A DNA stretch of 64,000 nt, from NCBI GenBank assembly GCA_030844895.1, contig CM061231.1:33489149-33553148 (forward strand), written 5' to 3'. The notes beneath the pieces were generated by a model. It had not been told where the DNA came from, did no database searches, and saw nothing but the letters and a program-made list of their open reading frames with translations. Positions within the stretch are counted from its first letter, which is position 1, and every line of letters starts with the position of its first letter. The position numbers and the translations under genes are program-made. Below, one piece after another: positions 44,603 to 54,699 of this stretch. This stretch comes from Ambrosia x helenae (taxonomy: Eukaryota; Streptophyta; Magnoliopsida; Asterales; Asteraceae).

Positions 44603-46277
44603 CTGTTCCTGATCATGTGCACGAAAAGCAAATTAGAATTTTCGACCCTAGGCAAGTAACCAACGAATGATATCTTAGACTTAGACGGACGATGGACTTA
44701 GACTATTTCAATTTATAGATGTCTTGTGATTTAGTTAGATAGATTATCATGGCTTGACTGGTTTGGTTTTAAAAAAATGTATGATAAGTGCGCAATTAGG
44801 TGTCTTGTGATTTATAGATGTCTTAAGTGCGCAGGTTACATAGTCTAAGTATGCAGTCCAGTCCACAGCCTTAGATTATCAAGTACGCAGGTCACATGAG
44901 TCAACAAGTCATAAGATAAGTGTGCAGATCAGTTAAAACTTGGGCATGGTAACCCTAGTGCCTTGACAGACCAATCTGCGTGCTTGTTAAGCACGCAGAC
45001 ACTTAAACTCTCGTTTAAGATTTTAGCACGCAGGTCAAGTGCGCATGGGTCTAGGGTTTCAGGGGTTTGAACATATGAAACAAGTGCGCAGATGAAATAG
45101 ACCAAAACCCCAAAACTTTTAAAAACCAAATAGATCCTCCAAACAGTTTAATGAAGCCTGTGATAACAACAAAGGATCAGTTAAACAATAATCTACCTTA
45201 AAAACGAAGAAAAACAACGGAAAATGGAGAAGAAAGAGTGGATTAACAGGTGGTTTATGAGTGATTAGTGGGTTTTAGGGTTAGAAATAGAATGACTGTT
45301 GTAAAAACAAGAATTTACTTTGTTTATATATACTAGAGATATGGGCTTGCGCACTTAAGACAAGTGCGCTGGGCTCAGTAAGTACGCAAAGCCCAAAGCC
45401 CAATATTAAGTAAAAGTATAATTTAACGAGTAAGGGCTAACCGTTTCTCACCTTCTACACACAAGATCATACTAACCATACCTGTCAAGTTGGATAGCTA
45501 CAGCCCAAGAAAAAACTGCCGGTATACTTGTCCACTTAAATCCATGCCTCTCGTCTTTCAACATACGTTTGGTGATGAGATTTATTATGTTTTGGTAATA
45601 TTGACAGAAATATTGTGGACCCCACTTGTGCTAGGTATAAGCCTACCAATCCTCAAGGTTTATTGAGTTATAATGTTGAGAGCTTCAGGTCTATGTTTCC
45701 ATAAGCAAAGAAGATGATCATTACGTCGATCAGATGATGAGAGCTTCAGGTCTATGTTTCCATAAGCAGAGAAGATGATCATCTGATCGCTTGTTGAGCT
45801 ATCTATCTATGTATGTTTGCACGTCACTAGCATTGCGTGTCTTTTGCTACTCATTTGATTGATTAGCTTAGCCCCGCATTGGTAGCTTGCACTCTTAGGT
45901 GTCTTTTGATTACATATGCACAAAATTTTCTGTGTCTTTTGATCTCTCAACCTATGTATGACCAGACTCAGCTTGTGCAGACCTACAACACAGTGGGAGT
46001 CCAGCTTTCCATGTAGACTATTACTGTTAATCACCTAGTAGCAGTTTACTCAATTTAAAGCTGAATCTACCGACATATCGTTGCTTGAAGCCGCAACATC
46101 CTCTGGATCCTAATCACATGCTGCCAAAATATGATTAGTTCCTATCATTTCTTGAAATTTTGCAGTAGGGATAGACCGGTTTTGCTTTCTCCCTAAAAAA
46201 TCTTGTTTTAAAAGAAAATAAGATTTTTCTATATATTATATACAAACCTTTTTTATTTTTTATTTTTTTGAACAAAA
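44603..46277 (-). other. Cop2 spacer between pol and env-like ORF
   Basis: No supported gene. In sense order it holds a 57-bp tandem duplication (about 45738-45790 and 45681-45737, GAGAGCTTCAGGTCTATG units), a promoter-like module (45323-45390), a leader-like segment (45140-45320) and a region with about ten AAGTGCGCAG-type motifs (44780-45100). Plausible splice sites bracket the last region: a donor AAG/GTAGAT at about 45196 and an acceptor GATCAG at about 44609 just before the ATG at 44602. Confidence 0.6.
45323..45390 (-). promoter_or_regulatory. LTR-like hairpin-plus-TATA module inside Cop2
   Basis: In window orientation TATATATACTAGAGATATGG, then GCTTGCGCACTT-AAGAC-AAGTGCGC, then GGGCTCAGTAAGTACGCA. 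The LTR has TATATATAGGAGAGTTATATGG, then GCCTGCGCACTT...AAGTGCGC, then AGGGCC...AAGTGCGCA, in the same order and spacing (16-18 bp between hairpin core and TATA). In sense orientation it lies about 720 bp upstream of the env-like ATG and is followed by a pyrimidine-rich leader with AACCCTAAAACCC. It is a candidate internal promoter. Confidence 0.6.
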
Positions 46278-47123
46278 TCACTCAAAATTTATCATCTCCA
46301 GCCATGTTACCAATTGGCGAAAATGGATTTTGTCAAAAGCTTTTGTAAAGATATCTGCCTTTTGATCAGCAGTATCTATTGGCAACACCTGTATATATCC
46401 TTTGTCGTGGGCATCGCGAATGGAATGAATCCGAATTTCGATATGTTTAGTTTTCAAATGGTCAATTGGATTCTTCACGATGTCACACCAAGCATCATTA
46501 TCAATAAAGATAGGAGTTCTCATGACATTCAAACCGAAATCCAACAACTGATTTTGTATCCATAACACTTGACAGCAACAACTGGGTGTGGCCGTGTATT
46601 CAGCCTGAGCAGTGGAGATAGACACTGTTGTCTGCTTCTTGCTCTGCCAAGACACAAGCCTATTTCCCAGAAATTGACAACCACCAAAGACAGATTTTCT
46701 GTCAATCCTGCAACTTGCATGATCATTATCAGAGTACGCAATTAAATCAAAATTATCACTCTTAGGATACCATAAACCAAGTTTTGGTGTTCCTTTGAGG
46801 TAGCGGAAGATTCTTTTGGCTGCAGTTTCATGAGATTGCTTGGGATTTGACTGAAAACAAGCACAGCATCCAACTGCCGACATAATGTCTGGTCTGCTGG
46901 CTGTGAGATACATCAAGGATCCAATCATTGATCGATACATGTGGGGATTCAATGATAGTCCTTGAAGATCCTGTACAAGTGTAGTCTGAGCAGCAAAAGG
47001 AGTGTTGGACGGCTTGCAGTCTGACAGGTTGTATTTTGCCAAGATGTCTCTTGTATATTTAGCTTGATGAATGAGAATTCCGTCTTCCTTCTGCTGGACC
47101 TCCAGACCTAAGAAAAATGACAA
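46278..47123 (-). pseudogene. rh: Cop2 RT C-terminus and RNase H
   Basis: A 281-codon open stretch starting MSFFLGLEVQQKEDGILIHQ, then MIGSLMYLTASRPDIM and RYLKGTPKLGLWYPKS. RNase H residues are AYSDNDHASCRIDRKS (Asp), STAQAEYTA (Glu) and FIDNDAW (Asp). It ends LEMINFE at 46278, the usual pol terminus in this lineage and the same as in Cop1. It overlaps the preceding RT frame by 16 bp in another phase, so one frameshift separates them. Confidence 0.92.
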
Positions 47124-47704
47124 TTCCCCATCATGCTCATTTTGAATTGAGACTTCATGATGCTTTCAAATTCCCTGCATAAGGTTTCATCAGTTGAACC
47201 AAAGATAATATCATCTACATAAATTTGAACCAGAATAGAGTGTTTGTTGACTTCTTTGGTGAACAGGGTCATGTCAATTTTCCCTCTGGTACATCCATTT
47301 TGCAACAGATATGAGGACAAGGTCTCATACCAAGCTCGAGGTGCTTGATGCAGACCATAGAGAGCCTTATCCAGTTTGTAGTATTTGTTGGGATAGTGAG
47401 GGTCTTCAAAGCCCGGTGGCTGACATACATAGACTTCTTCTTTGATTTTCCCATACAAGAAAGCACTCTTCACATCCATCTGAAAGACTTTGAAGTTTTT
47501 GTATGACGCGTATGCTAAGAAGATACGAATGGCTTCAGGTCGGGCAACTGGAGCGAAGACTTCTTCATAATCAATCCCTTCCCGTTGACGAAAACCCTGA
47601 ACAACCAGACAAGCCTTGTTCTTAATAACCACACCACGTTCATCCATTTTGTTGCGGAAGATCCATCTTGTTCCAATAAGATACTTTCCTTCAGGCAAAA
47701 CCAC
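47108..47704 (-). pseudogene. rt: Cop2 reverse transcriptase core
   Basis: VLPEGKYLIGTRWIFRNKMD, GFRQREGIDYEEVFAPVARP, QMDVKSAFLYGKIKEEVYV, LDKALYGLHQAPRAWYETL and the intact catalytic LVQIYVDDIIFGSTDETL (about 47225-47190). Upstream RT linker text (AFLSQTVPFCIEDTVKDASW, EAMQEELFQF) is at 47929-47726 with a break near 47720, and the integrase-RT spacer at 48286-47930 has a stop near 48208. The Cop1 RT is disrupted at the QAPRAW motif that here is intact. Confidence 0.92.
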
Positions 47705-48286
47705 TAGTTCCCAGACTTTGAGTTTTCAGAATTGGAAGAGCTCTTCCTGCATGGCTTCTACCCAGCTTGCATCTTTGACTGTATCTTCAATACAAAAAGG
47801 TACCGTCTGAGACAAGAATGCTGAGAGAGCAGTGTTGAGTTTGTCTGCCTGTTTTCTTGTAAGAACACCCTCAGTGATTGGTCCGATGACATTTTCAATA
47901 GGATGATTCTTTAAGGATTTGAATCCCATGTTTTGCTCTTCTTGAACTTGGGGAGGTAGATTTGATAAGTGATCTCCGGATATTGAGGAGCTGGATGGAT
48001 CATTTACAGACTGCTGAGCTGAAGATGTTTCTTCTGAAGTTGGAGTACTTTCAGGGAGTTGTGTTGTTTCAGCAGTTGTATCACCATTTATGGGTTGAAG
48101 AGGAAAAATTGGATCAACTACTAGTGGAGAAAGACGGGTGGTGAATGGTGCAACATCATCTTCAGAAGAGTAGAGAATATCTCGAAAAGGAGAAGGATCG
48201 GCTGCTTAATTTTCAGGAGCTTGATCTTTAGGTATGTTGAAATTATTGAAAACAACGTCCACATCAAAGAACCAGTCAGGACCAAC

Positions 48287-49152
48287 TCATGTGTTAGTGG
48301 TGTTGGATTCCTGCCAATCTACATAGAAAGATTCAAGGACCATCTTGGTGCGTTTGTTGTATACTCTATAAGCCGATTGACTTGAAGAGTATCCAACAAA
48401 GAAGCATTCATCTCCGACTGCATCAAACTTCATTATATTATCATAATTGTTCAGAAGAGTACATGAACATCTGAAGGGTCTGAAGTAATCGATGAGAGGT
48501 TTTCTTTTGAAGAGTAATTCATAACCTGTTTTCCCACGTGACTTGACGATCAAGACTCTGTTAAGAACATAACAGGCGGTATTCACAGCTTCTGCCCAGA
48601 AAATGATCGGAAACTTTGAGTCAATGAGCATCGTTCTGGCAGCTTCAATAAGTGTGCGATTCTTTCTCTCAGCCACTCCGTCCTGTTGAGGAGTTCTCGT
48701 AGCACTGTACTGAAGATGAATTCCTTTGTTGCTGCAAAATGTCATGAAGCTTTGATTTTTGAATTCTGTCCCTTGATCACTTCTGATTGACCTGACCTTT
48801 AATTTTATTATGTTCTCGATAAGAGGAACAAACAGCATCAAGATCTCAGCAGCCTCACTTTTATAGTCTAAGAAATACACCCATGTGAAGCGAGAGAAAT
48901 CATCTGTAATCACCAAACAGTAAGATTTCTTAGCCAAGCTTTTAACACTAATTGGACCAAAAAGATCCATATGCAATAATTGAAGGGGGGGTCAATTGAG
49001 TTCATTGTTTTGGATTTATGTGATTTCTTGTGTTGTTTTCCTTTAGCACATGCTAAACATTTTTCAGAAAAAGGAAATTCCTTGGAAGGAAGACCTCTAA
49101 CTAAATTTAGTTTAGAAAGTTTGTTTATGTTTTTAAAATTCACATGTCCCAA
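48287..49152 (-). pseudogene. int: Cop2 pre-integrase and integrase
   Basis: GHVNFKNINKLSKLNLVRGL and CLACAKGKQHKKS (49152-49040) form the zinc-binding pre-integrase. The integrase core starts MDLFGPISVKS (48970), then SIRSDQGTEFKNQSF and QQDGVAERKNRTLIEAARTM, so Asp, Asp and Glu are all present. C-terminal text FWAEAVNTACYVLNRVL and CFFVGYSSSQSAYRVYN matches Cop1. A frame change near 48,980 next to a G7 run (48985-48991) separates the two parts. The frame stops at 48287 before RT. Confidence 0.92.
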
Positions 49153-49309
49153 TCGCCAATGCTATAACAGTGACTCTAACTCAAATGCCTTTGATAGTAA
49201 GCAGGTCATTGAACATTCAGACTTGGCATCTCTCATATTTATCACATAGGTATTGTTCTGCCTAGGAGCTTTTAACATGATCATGTTGGTGGGTGGTTTA
49301 ATCCTGGCT

Positions 49310-49600
49310 TTAAAAAGATGCACTCCATGTCATTGAATAACACAGAGTTCCTTTATCACAGACTTGTGATACACTCAAGAGATTGTAGCACAGTTCTAGA
49401 ACATAGTTGACATCTTCTAGAGTCAAGGCGTTGGAAACCACATCTTCTATTCCAACGATCTTTCCACCCTTTTCATTCCCAACGAATGCAACAAACTCTC
49501 CATCAATAAACCGATAGTTCTTAAGGAGTTCTTTCAACCCAGTCATGTGCCTAGAGGCGCTGCTATCAACGTGCCATAAGTATCGTATAAGAGCTATCAA
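49310..49600 (-). pseudogene. pro: Cop2 protease
   Basis: YLWHVDSSASRHMTGLKELL contains the copia aspartic protease site with DSS in place of the usual DSG, so the triad has lost its Gly. It is followed by VGNEKGGKIVGIEDVV and ELCYNLLSVSQVCDKGTLCY. Breaks on both sides (about 49600 and 49310) separate it from gag and pre-integrase. Confidence 0.85.
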
Positions 49601-49687
49601 CCATTTCTGCAGTTTATTCTGAAAGACAAAAAGAAAACAAGGATAATTACATGAAAATCTATGTACATACTACCCAAAAACATGTAA

Positions 49688-50770
49688 TTAATTCACTTTG
49701 GGAATCCATGTTTGTTTCAGTTTTGATTTATCATGATTTTCACCCAAGATTGACTCTTTTCTTTTCAACGGCTGTGTTGTTTTAACAAAACTTTTTACTG
49801 TTTCTTGAAGATTTTTTATTTGTTCTAAGAAAGAGTTTTGAGTTTTGACATCATTTTGTGGTTTAGGTCTTAAATGACACTTTTTGACCAGATGTCCTTC
49901 GTTGCCACATCTAAAACATTTTGAGTGTTGAGGCTTGGTCTTTGGAGAAGATCTGGATGATGATGGTTGTGATGTTCTTTGCTTGATCTTGTTTGAGCTT
50001 GAGCTTGAGCTTGAGCTTCCATCTGATTCTTCATCTGTGCTGTATTCTTGAATGCTGGTGTTGCTTTCTGTGTCACTCGGTGAGTTTTCACCACTTGAAA
50101 GACCTGATTCTTCTTGTGAGTCTTCAGAACATGAGGCGTCTGTATATGATGGAACAAATTCTGGAATCTTTTCTGTGAGAAATTTTCTGAACCTGTTTTG
50201 CTTTAGTTCTGGTACAAACACAGATGGCTCATGTGCCGTTTTATCATCAGAAAATGCAGATCTTAAATCAACACAAGTTGGCACAATATTATCAACACAC
50301 ATATTAGAACGTTCAACAGGTTTCTTCCTGTCATTAGGGTCTATAACACCCTTTAGATCAAGTTTAGAGTTAAGTTTAGTATAGTCATCCATCCTAGATG
50401 AAATATTACAGTTATCCATCCTAGATAAACTATTACAGTCATCCGGCCTAGATAAACTATTACAGTCATCTGAATTTAAAGCAGTTTTAGTCTTTTCATT
50501 ATTCTAGATGAACCAATTCACTGTTGAGTAATTGGCACCCGGGTGACCTAACCCTATTGTCCTTCCACCATAACTTTCATCATCTTCCTCCTCTGACTGT
50601 TGGGTCACATCTGCATTGCTTTTACTTATATTAGTATTAGACTCAGACTCAATTTTTAAATTTTCTTTTTCAAAAAGATCATATTTTGGATGAGGTATTG
50701 GACTTGGTATATATTCACTTTTGCTCAGAGGCAAGAATAAAGATCTTTCAATCCCAATCTTGTCTTTACG
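49688..50770 (-). pseudogene. gag: Cop2 gag C-terminal part with second zinc knuckle
   Basis: Below the TIR transposon the gag text resumes with RKDKIGIERSLFLPLSKSEY (about 50790-50730). After a stretch with four diverged ~33-bp tandem repeats of CAGTTATCCATCCTAGAT (50380-50475) it continues at 50419. It ends with a Ser-rich region and CFRCGNEGHLVKKCHL (49920-49870), a CX2CX4HX4C knuckle just before protease. A knuckle at each end of a coiled coil is usual for SIRE-type gag. Confidence 0.8.
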
Positions 50771-51322
50771 GTGTGTGTAGTGGGCAACGTTATCCGGCGT
50801 TTTAGCCCCTATAGCGCCGGGGAACACCGCCCCGAGGGGCGCTATGGGGCGTTTTCAGCTGAATTGGTTTTCTCCATAACGAGCGTTGTGTGGTATGTCA
50901 TTCTTTATTATTATTATTATTATTAAGAAGAAGATGAAGAGATAGGAAAACGATTGGGTGGTTGGGTGGTTGGGTGGTGGTGTTGTTGGGTGGTGGTGCT
51001 ATGGGGTTGGGTCAAAGAGAGAGAGAGAGAGAAGGTGAGGGAGGAAGATGTGTGTGAGGATGGTGTATGTGCAGGTGTGTGTATATATGTTTGTGATTGT
51101 ATTAATATTAATATTTTATGTGTAATAATAATAATAATTATAATAATAATAATAATAATAAAATACATGAAAAGCAATGATTACCCAATCATTTATAACC
51201 CCCTCATAACCCCCCTTCCCACTACACCCTCTTTTTCCATAACCCCCACATAACCCCCCTTCTATTACTTTTTAATATTTTAATACCATAACCCCTACAT
51301 AACCCCTCACCACTACACACAC
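50771..51322. mobile_element. MITE-like TIR transposon inserted in Cop2 gag
   Basis: A 552-bp insert with 13-bp perfect terminal inverted repeats GTGTGTGTAGTGG (50771-50783) and CCACTACACACAC (51310-51322). It splits gag between KDGIGYK (above 51322) and KDKIGIER (below 50771). The interior has a GC-rich palindromic head (ATAGCGCC...GGGGCGCTAT, 50811-50847), GGGTGGTT and GA tandem runs, an ATT-rich stretch, and ATAACCCCC repeats at the other end. There is no transposase. Open frames in it are low-complexity and rejected. A target duplication is not clear. Confidence 0.75.
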
Positions 51323-53219
51323 TCTTATATCCAATTCCATCCTTGACAAAGGATTTCCTAGAGCAATCTACAAGATCTGCATGGGTTTTCTTGCTTACAC
51401 TCCATTTGTCCACAATAATCTGAAGATGAGTTGCTTCATTTCTAGATTCTTCTAATTTTGATGATAAATCATTTATCAGAAAATCCTTTTTGAGAACAAA
51501 TTCTTTTAGAGTTTTCATTTCAGCCAAAGTTGCATTTAACTTTCATTGATATGCTAGCTCATTTTCTTTCATTTCATTGTTAATTTTTCGAATGTCATCC
51601 ATTTCTCTTAAGATTTTTGCATTGTGTGACAAACAGTAAGCAACAGCTGTGACACACCTAGGTGAGCACAGCTTTGTTTTAATTTCAACTAGAATACTTA
51701 CCAGATCCCTTTCGTCAGCTTTCTTGGGGACATCGTGCTGCTTCTCATCTGCTTTAGTAGAAGGAGTCTTTTCAGCTATCAGTGCTTCTTCTTTACCTTT
51801 CTCTTCGATCAACACTCCCTTTAAACCTGCATTTTCCAGCATTCCACCCCTTGGCATACTCGCTGACGACCCTTCCAAAGAATTTACGCCATTTGTCGAC
51901 TTGGTGCAGATCTTAGCCATCAAGGCTTTGTTTACATCTACTTCAGCGGCTGCTGCCTACTCTCCCCAGTCAAAGTCTTCAACCACCAGTGCCTTCTGCG
52001 GATCTTTCTCATTAGCCTCAGTTCCATCCGTAATTGCCACCATTCTTTTAGCTGGTTTGATCTCCGCTTGATTCAGATTGGGACATTCATGTTTGAAATG
52101 TCTGAGAGTCTTGCAGTGATAACATCGAAGCTTTGACTTGTCGAAACCAGCCTTACCCATTCCAATTCTTCTACCAGTTCTGTCTTGAAATCTCTTTACC
52201 CTCAGAGTGATCATAGCCATTTGAGATCCATTTCTTCCATGTCATCTGGATCAACCTAGTATATGTCTTCCGGAGTCATCATCTCATTCTTCAGCTCACC
52301 AGTTTTCAGAGCTTCAAAGCTACTCATGAATGTGTTGAAGAGTTCAACATGTTCGGTAGCAAGCTTTGTAGCCTGTGGATTGAGTGTCTTTATTGTCTTT
52401 TCAGAGTACGAGACTGTCTTACTCGAGCTTGAACTTCCACCACCAATTGAATCCACATATACAGATTCTTCATAGAAGTGCTAGGAGCAACTTTCGGAAC
52501 AGTCTGATTCATCTCTCTTTTGGTGATGTCCATTTCGAATGAGTTCGGAGTATTAATGAGATCAGCCAGAGTAGATTGCGGATCCAGAAACTCTCTCCTG
52601 ATCATCATACACTGCAGACTCCATTCCTTGGGCAGTGAGTCCAGCAGTTTCATGATTGAGTTCCTGTTATTAATAGGTATACCTGCTTTCTTCATCTTAG
52701 TCAGCATGCTCATGAATCTGTCAATGTGTGAACTCAGACTCTCACCACGAATACTGCCAAACATATCATATTCCTTTTGCACCATATCTTGCTTATTCTG
52801 GCGCATTTCAGCATTTCTCTCATAGTACTCATTCAGTGTACCACGAATCATGACCAGTACTGTACTCTTCGAACATGTTGTAGTCATCATTTGATAGGGC
52901 CATAGTGAGGGCACCATAAGCCTTATGATCTCTCTGAAGTAACTGCTTATCAACGTTAGTGTAGGTGGAGGGATCAGGATTGAACTCCTCCCCCGTAGCA
53001 GTTGTTCTCATAGGGATGTGTTCTCATAGGGATGTGTGGTCCTAGCTGGACTAAGGTCCATTGGATAAAATCATTCACATAGTAGAACGCTTTCATGCGG
53101 TTCTTCCAGGTTCTATAGTCTTGCGCACCAATCAACTTAGGGATACGAGTTATTGTTCCAGTTTCCAGTTTGGCTTGGGTTATGAGATTAACCATGTGAT
53201 TGTTATTATTACCAGCCAT
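51323..53219 (-). pseudogene. gag: Cop2 gag N-terminal part with first zinc knuckle
   Basis: Starts MAGNNNNHMVNLITQAKLET at 53219, followed by IPKLIGAQDYRTWKNRMKAF, the copia gag start. A 16-bp tandem duplication (GTTCTCATAGGGATGT, about 53004-53036) shifts the frame. A helical domain at 52953-52390 (ECMMIRREFLDPQSTLADL-type text) leads to CYHCKTLRHFKHEC (about 52116-52075), a CCHC knuckle with the usual Gly replaced by Leu. A Lys/Glu-rich coiled coil follows at 51923-51400. Frames break near 52990, 52480, 52240 and 51930. Confidence 0.85.
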
Positions 53220-54219
53220 TGATTAAACTTGATTTTAAGATTGACTTTCTGATTTTAAAGTTTAAAGTCCAATAATAAGTCCAAGGCCTTAAGTGCGCAG
53301 TCCTTAAGTGCGCAGTCCTCAAGTGCGCAGTCCTCAAGTGTGTAGTCCTTAAGTGCGCAGTCCTTAAGCTAAGTATGCAAACTTAAAGGTTTGATGATCT
53401 GATGGCACAAGAAACTTCGGGCAGAATAACGACCAGAACACACAAATAAGTACATTGTGATAAAGCCACAGAAGGCTAAATCACTGTCTCCCAAAGTTTC
53501 CTTTGGTAAGTGCGCAGAAACTCACACAAATCAGTATGCAGCAACCTGAAACAATAGCAAATGCACAGTCAATCTTTTGTCTCCTGATAAGTGCGCAGTT
53601 TTTGACAAGTACATAGATAACCAGGTTTTCCTTGGTAAGTACGCAGAAACCCTAGATAAGTACACAAAGACTACACAGTTTTCAGTAAGTACGCAGAGAA
53701 CTAGGAATTTTCCGATTAAGTGCGCAGAAACCCTAGTTAAGTGCGCAGAGACAAAGAAATTTTAAGATTCTGATGACTTGAGTTAAGTACACAGAACAAG
53801 AAATAAGTATGCAACTTATGAGTTAAGTGCACATAGCAAGAAATACATATACAGCTTATGAGTTAAGTGCACACAATAAGAAACAAGTATGCAGATAAGA
53901 AATAAGTATGCAGCTTATGAGTTAAGTGCACACAATAAGAAACAAGTCAGCAACTTATGAGTTAAGTGCGCAACTCCGTCTGCAAATATGCTTAAACCCA
54001 GCTGATTTGATACAAGACTGTTTCATTTAATCTGAAATGCTTGGATGATGTTTCTACTCAAGATAAACAAGTTTTAACACCTTGAAAACACAACACCAAA
54101 CGATTTCTGAAGCAACTTGATAAGAAATTTTTGATAAAAACACAAAAGTTTATAAAGCTTTTAAGAAAAACTAAAAATATGAGGGTTTTGGTATCTTAAA
54201 CAGATACAATCAAGAGCAC
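53220..54219 (-). repeat. Cop2 untranslated leader with about 25 AAGTGCGCAG keyword motifs
   Basis: A leader between primer-binding site and gag start. In window orientation AAGTGCGCAGTCCTT is repeated in tandem at 53289-53372. AAGTGCGCAG, AAGTACGCAG, AAGTATGCAG, AAGTGCACA and similar variants recur irregularly to 53968. Most variants are C-to-T or G-to-A changes at the CG sites. No gene: the one open frame on the other strand (53577-53765) runs through the motifs. Confidence 0.85.
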
Positions 54220-54236
54220 AAAGGCTCTGATACCAA
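54220..54236 (-). promoter_or_regulatory. Cop2 primer-binding site (initiator tRNA-Met)
   Basis: The minus strand reads TTTGGTATCAGAGCCTT just after the 5' LTR end (CTTACA at 54239). TGGTATCAGAGCC matches the tRNA-Met complement and fixes the element's direction. Confidence 0.92.
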
Positions 54237-54238
54237 AT

Positions 54239-54699
54239 TGTAAGTCCCAAATTCTAGATCTTGTAAGTGCTAGAGATTGTTATCACTTAGAAACACCTAT
54301 TGATTAGGTGTTTTAAGTGATGAATCTTTGAAAAACTAAGATGCTAGATAATACTTGTAAACTGACACACAAGATGAAATGATTCAGACTTCCATTATTG
54401 ATAATAATCATTGAAACACCATGGAATACAATAATAAGCACCCTTAGTATATCTTGTGCTATCAAAGAAGACCAAAACCCTAACCCTAAGAGCTGCATAT
54501 GGCTTTCTATATATAGGAGAGTTATATGGGCCTGCGCACTTAACATAAGTGCGCAGGGCCTGATACTAAGTGCGCAGCCCACGAGGTTTAGACTATAAAC
54601 TATGGGTATTTACATAATCAGCCCCTTGACTTACAAAACACATAATAACTTATCCAAAAGTCTTAATTCTGGTAACTGTGGTCTCAAATAAACCCAACA
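54239..54699 (-). repeat. Cop2 5' LTR
   Basis: 461 bp, paired with 41530-41992. Hairpin at 54531-54557 and TATATATA at 54508-54515. Differences from the 3' LTR cluster around 54437-54450 and 54478-54493. Confidence 0.95.

Larger units (their letters stand above)
41530..54699 (-). mobile_element. Cop2: full-length SIRE-type Ty1/copia element with env-like ORF
   Basis: A 13,170-bp element on the minus strand. 5' LTR 54239-54699, primer-binding site, gag (53219 to ~49690), protease, integrase, RT, RNase H (to 46278), a 1.7-kb spacer, env-like ORF (44602 to ~42060), polypurine tract and 3' LTR 41530-41992. The target duplication is GGTGG at 41525-41529 and 54700-54704. The LTRs differ at roughly 20 of 460 positions, so it is much older than Gyp1. 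A 552-bp TIR transposon is inserted in gag. Frameshifts and stops in most genes indicate it is inactive. Confidence 0.95.

Noticed and set aside
50923..51253. Open frames rich in Ile, His, Thr or Trp/Gly inside the TIR element
   Set aside because: Products of GGGTGGTT, GA and ATT simple repeats, not proteins.
53280..53970. CRISPR-like appearance of a short repeat with spacers
   Set aside because: Spacing is irregular, repeats are ~10 bp and degenerate, and the region is the leader of a plant retrotransposon.
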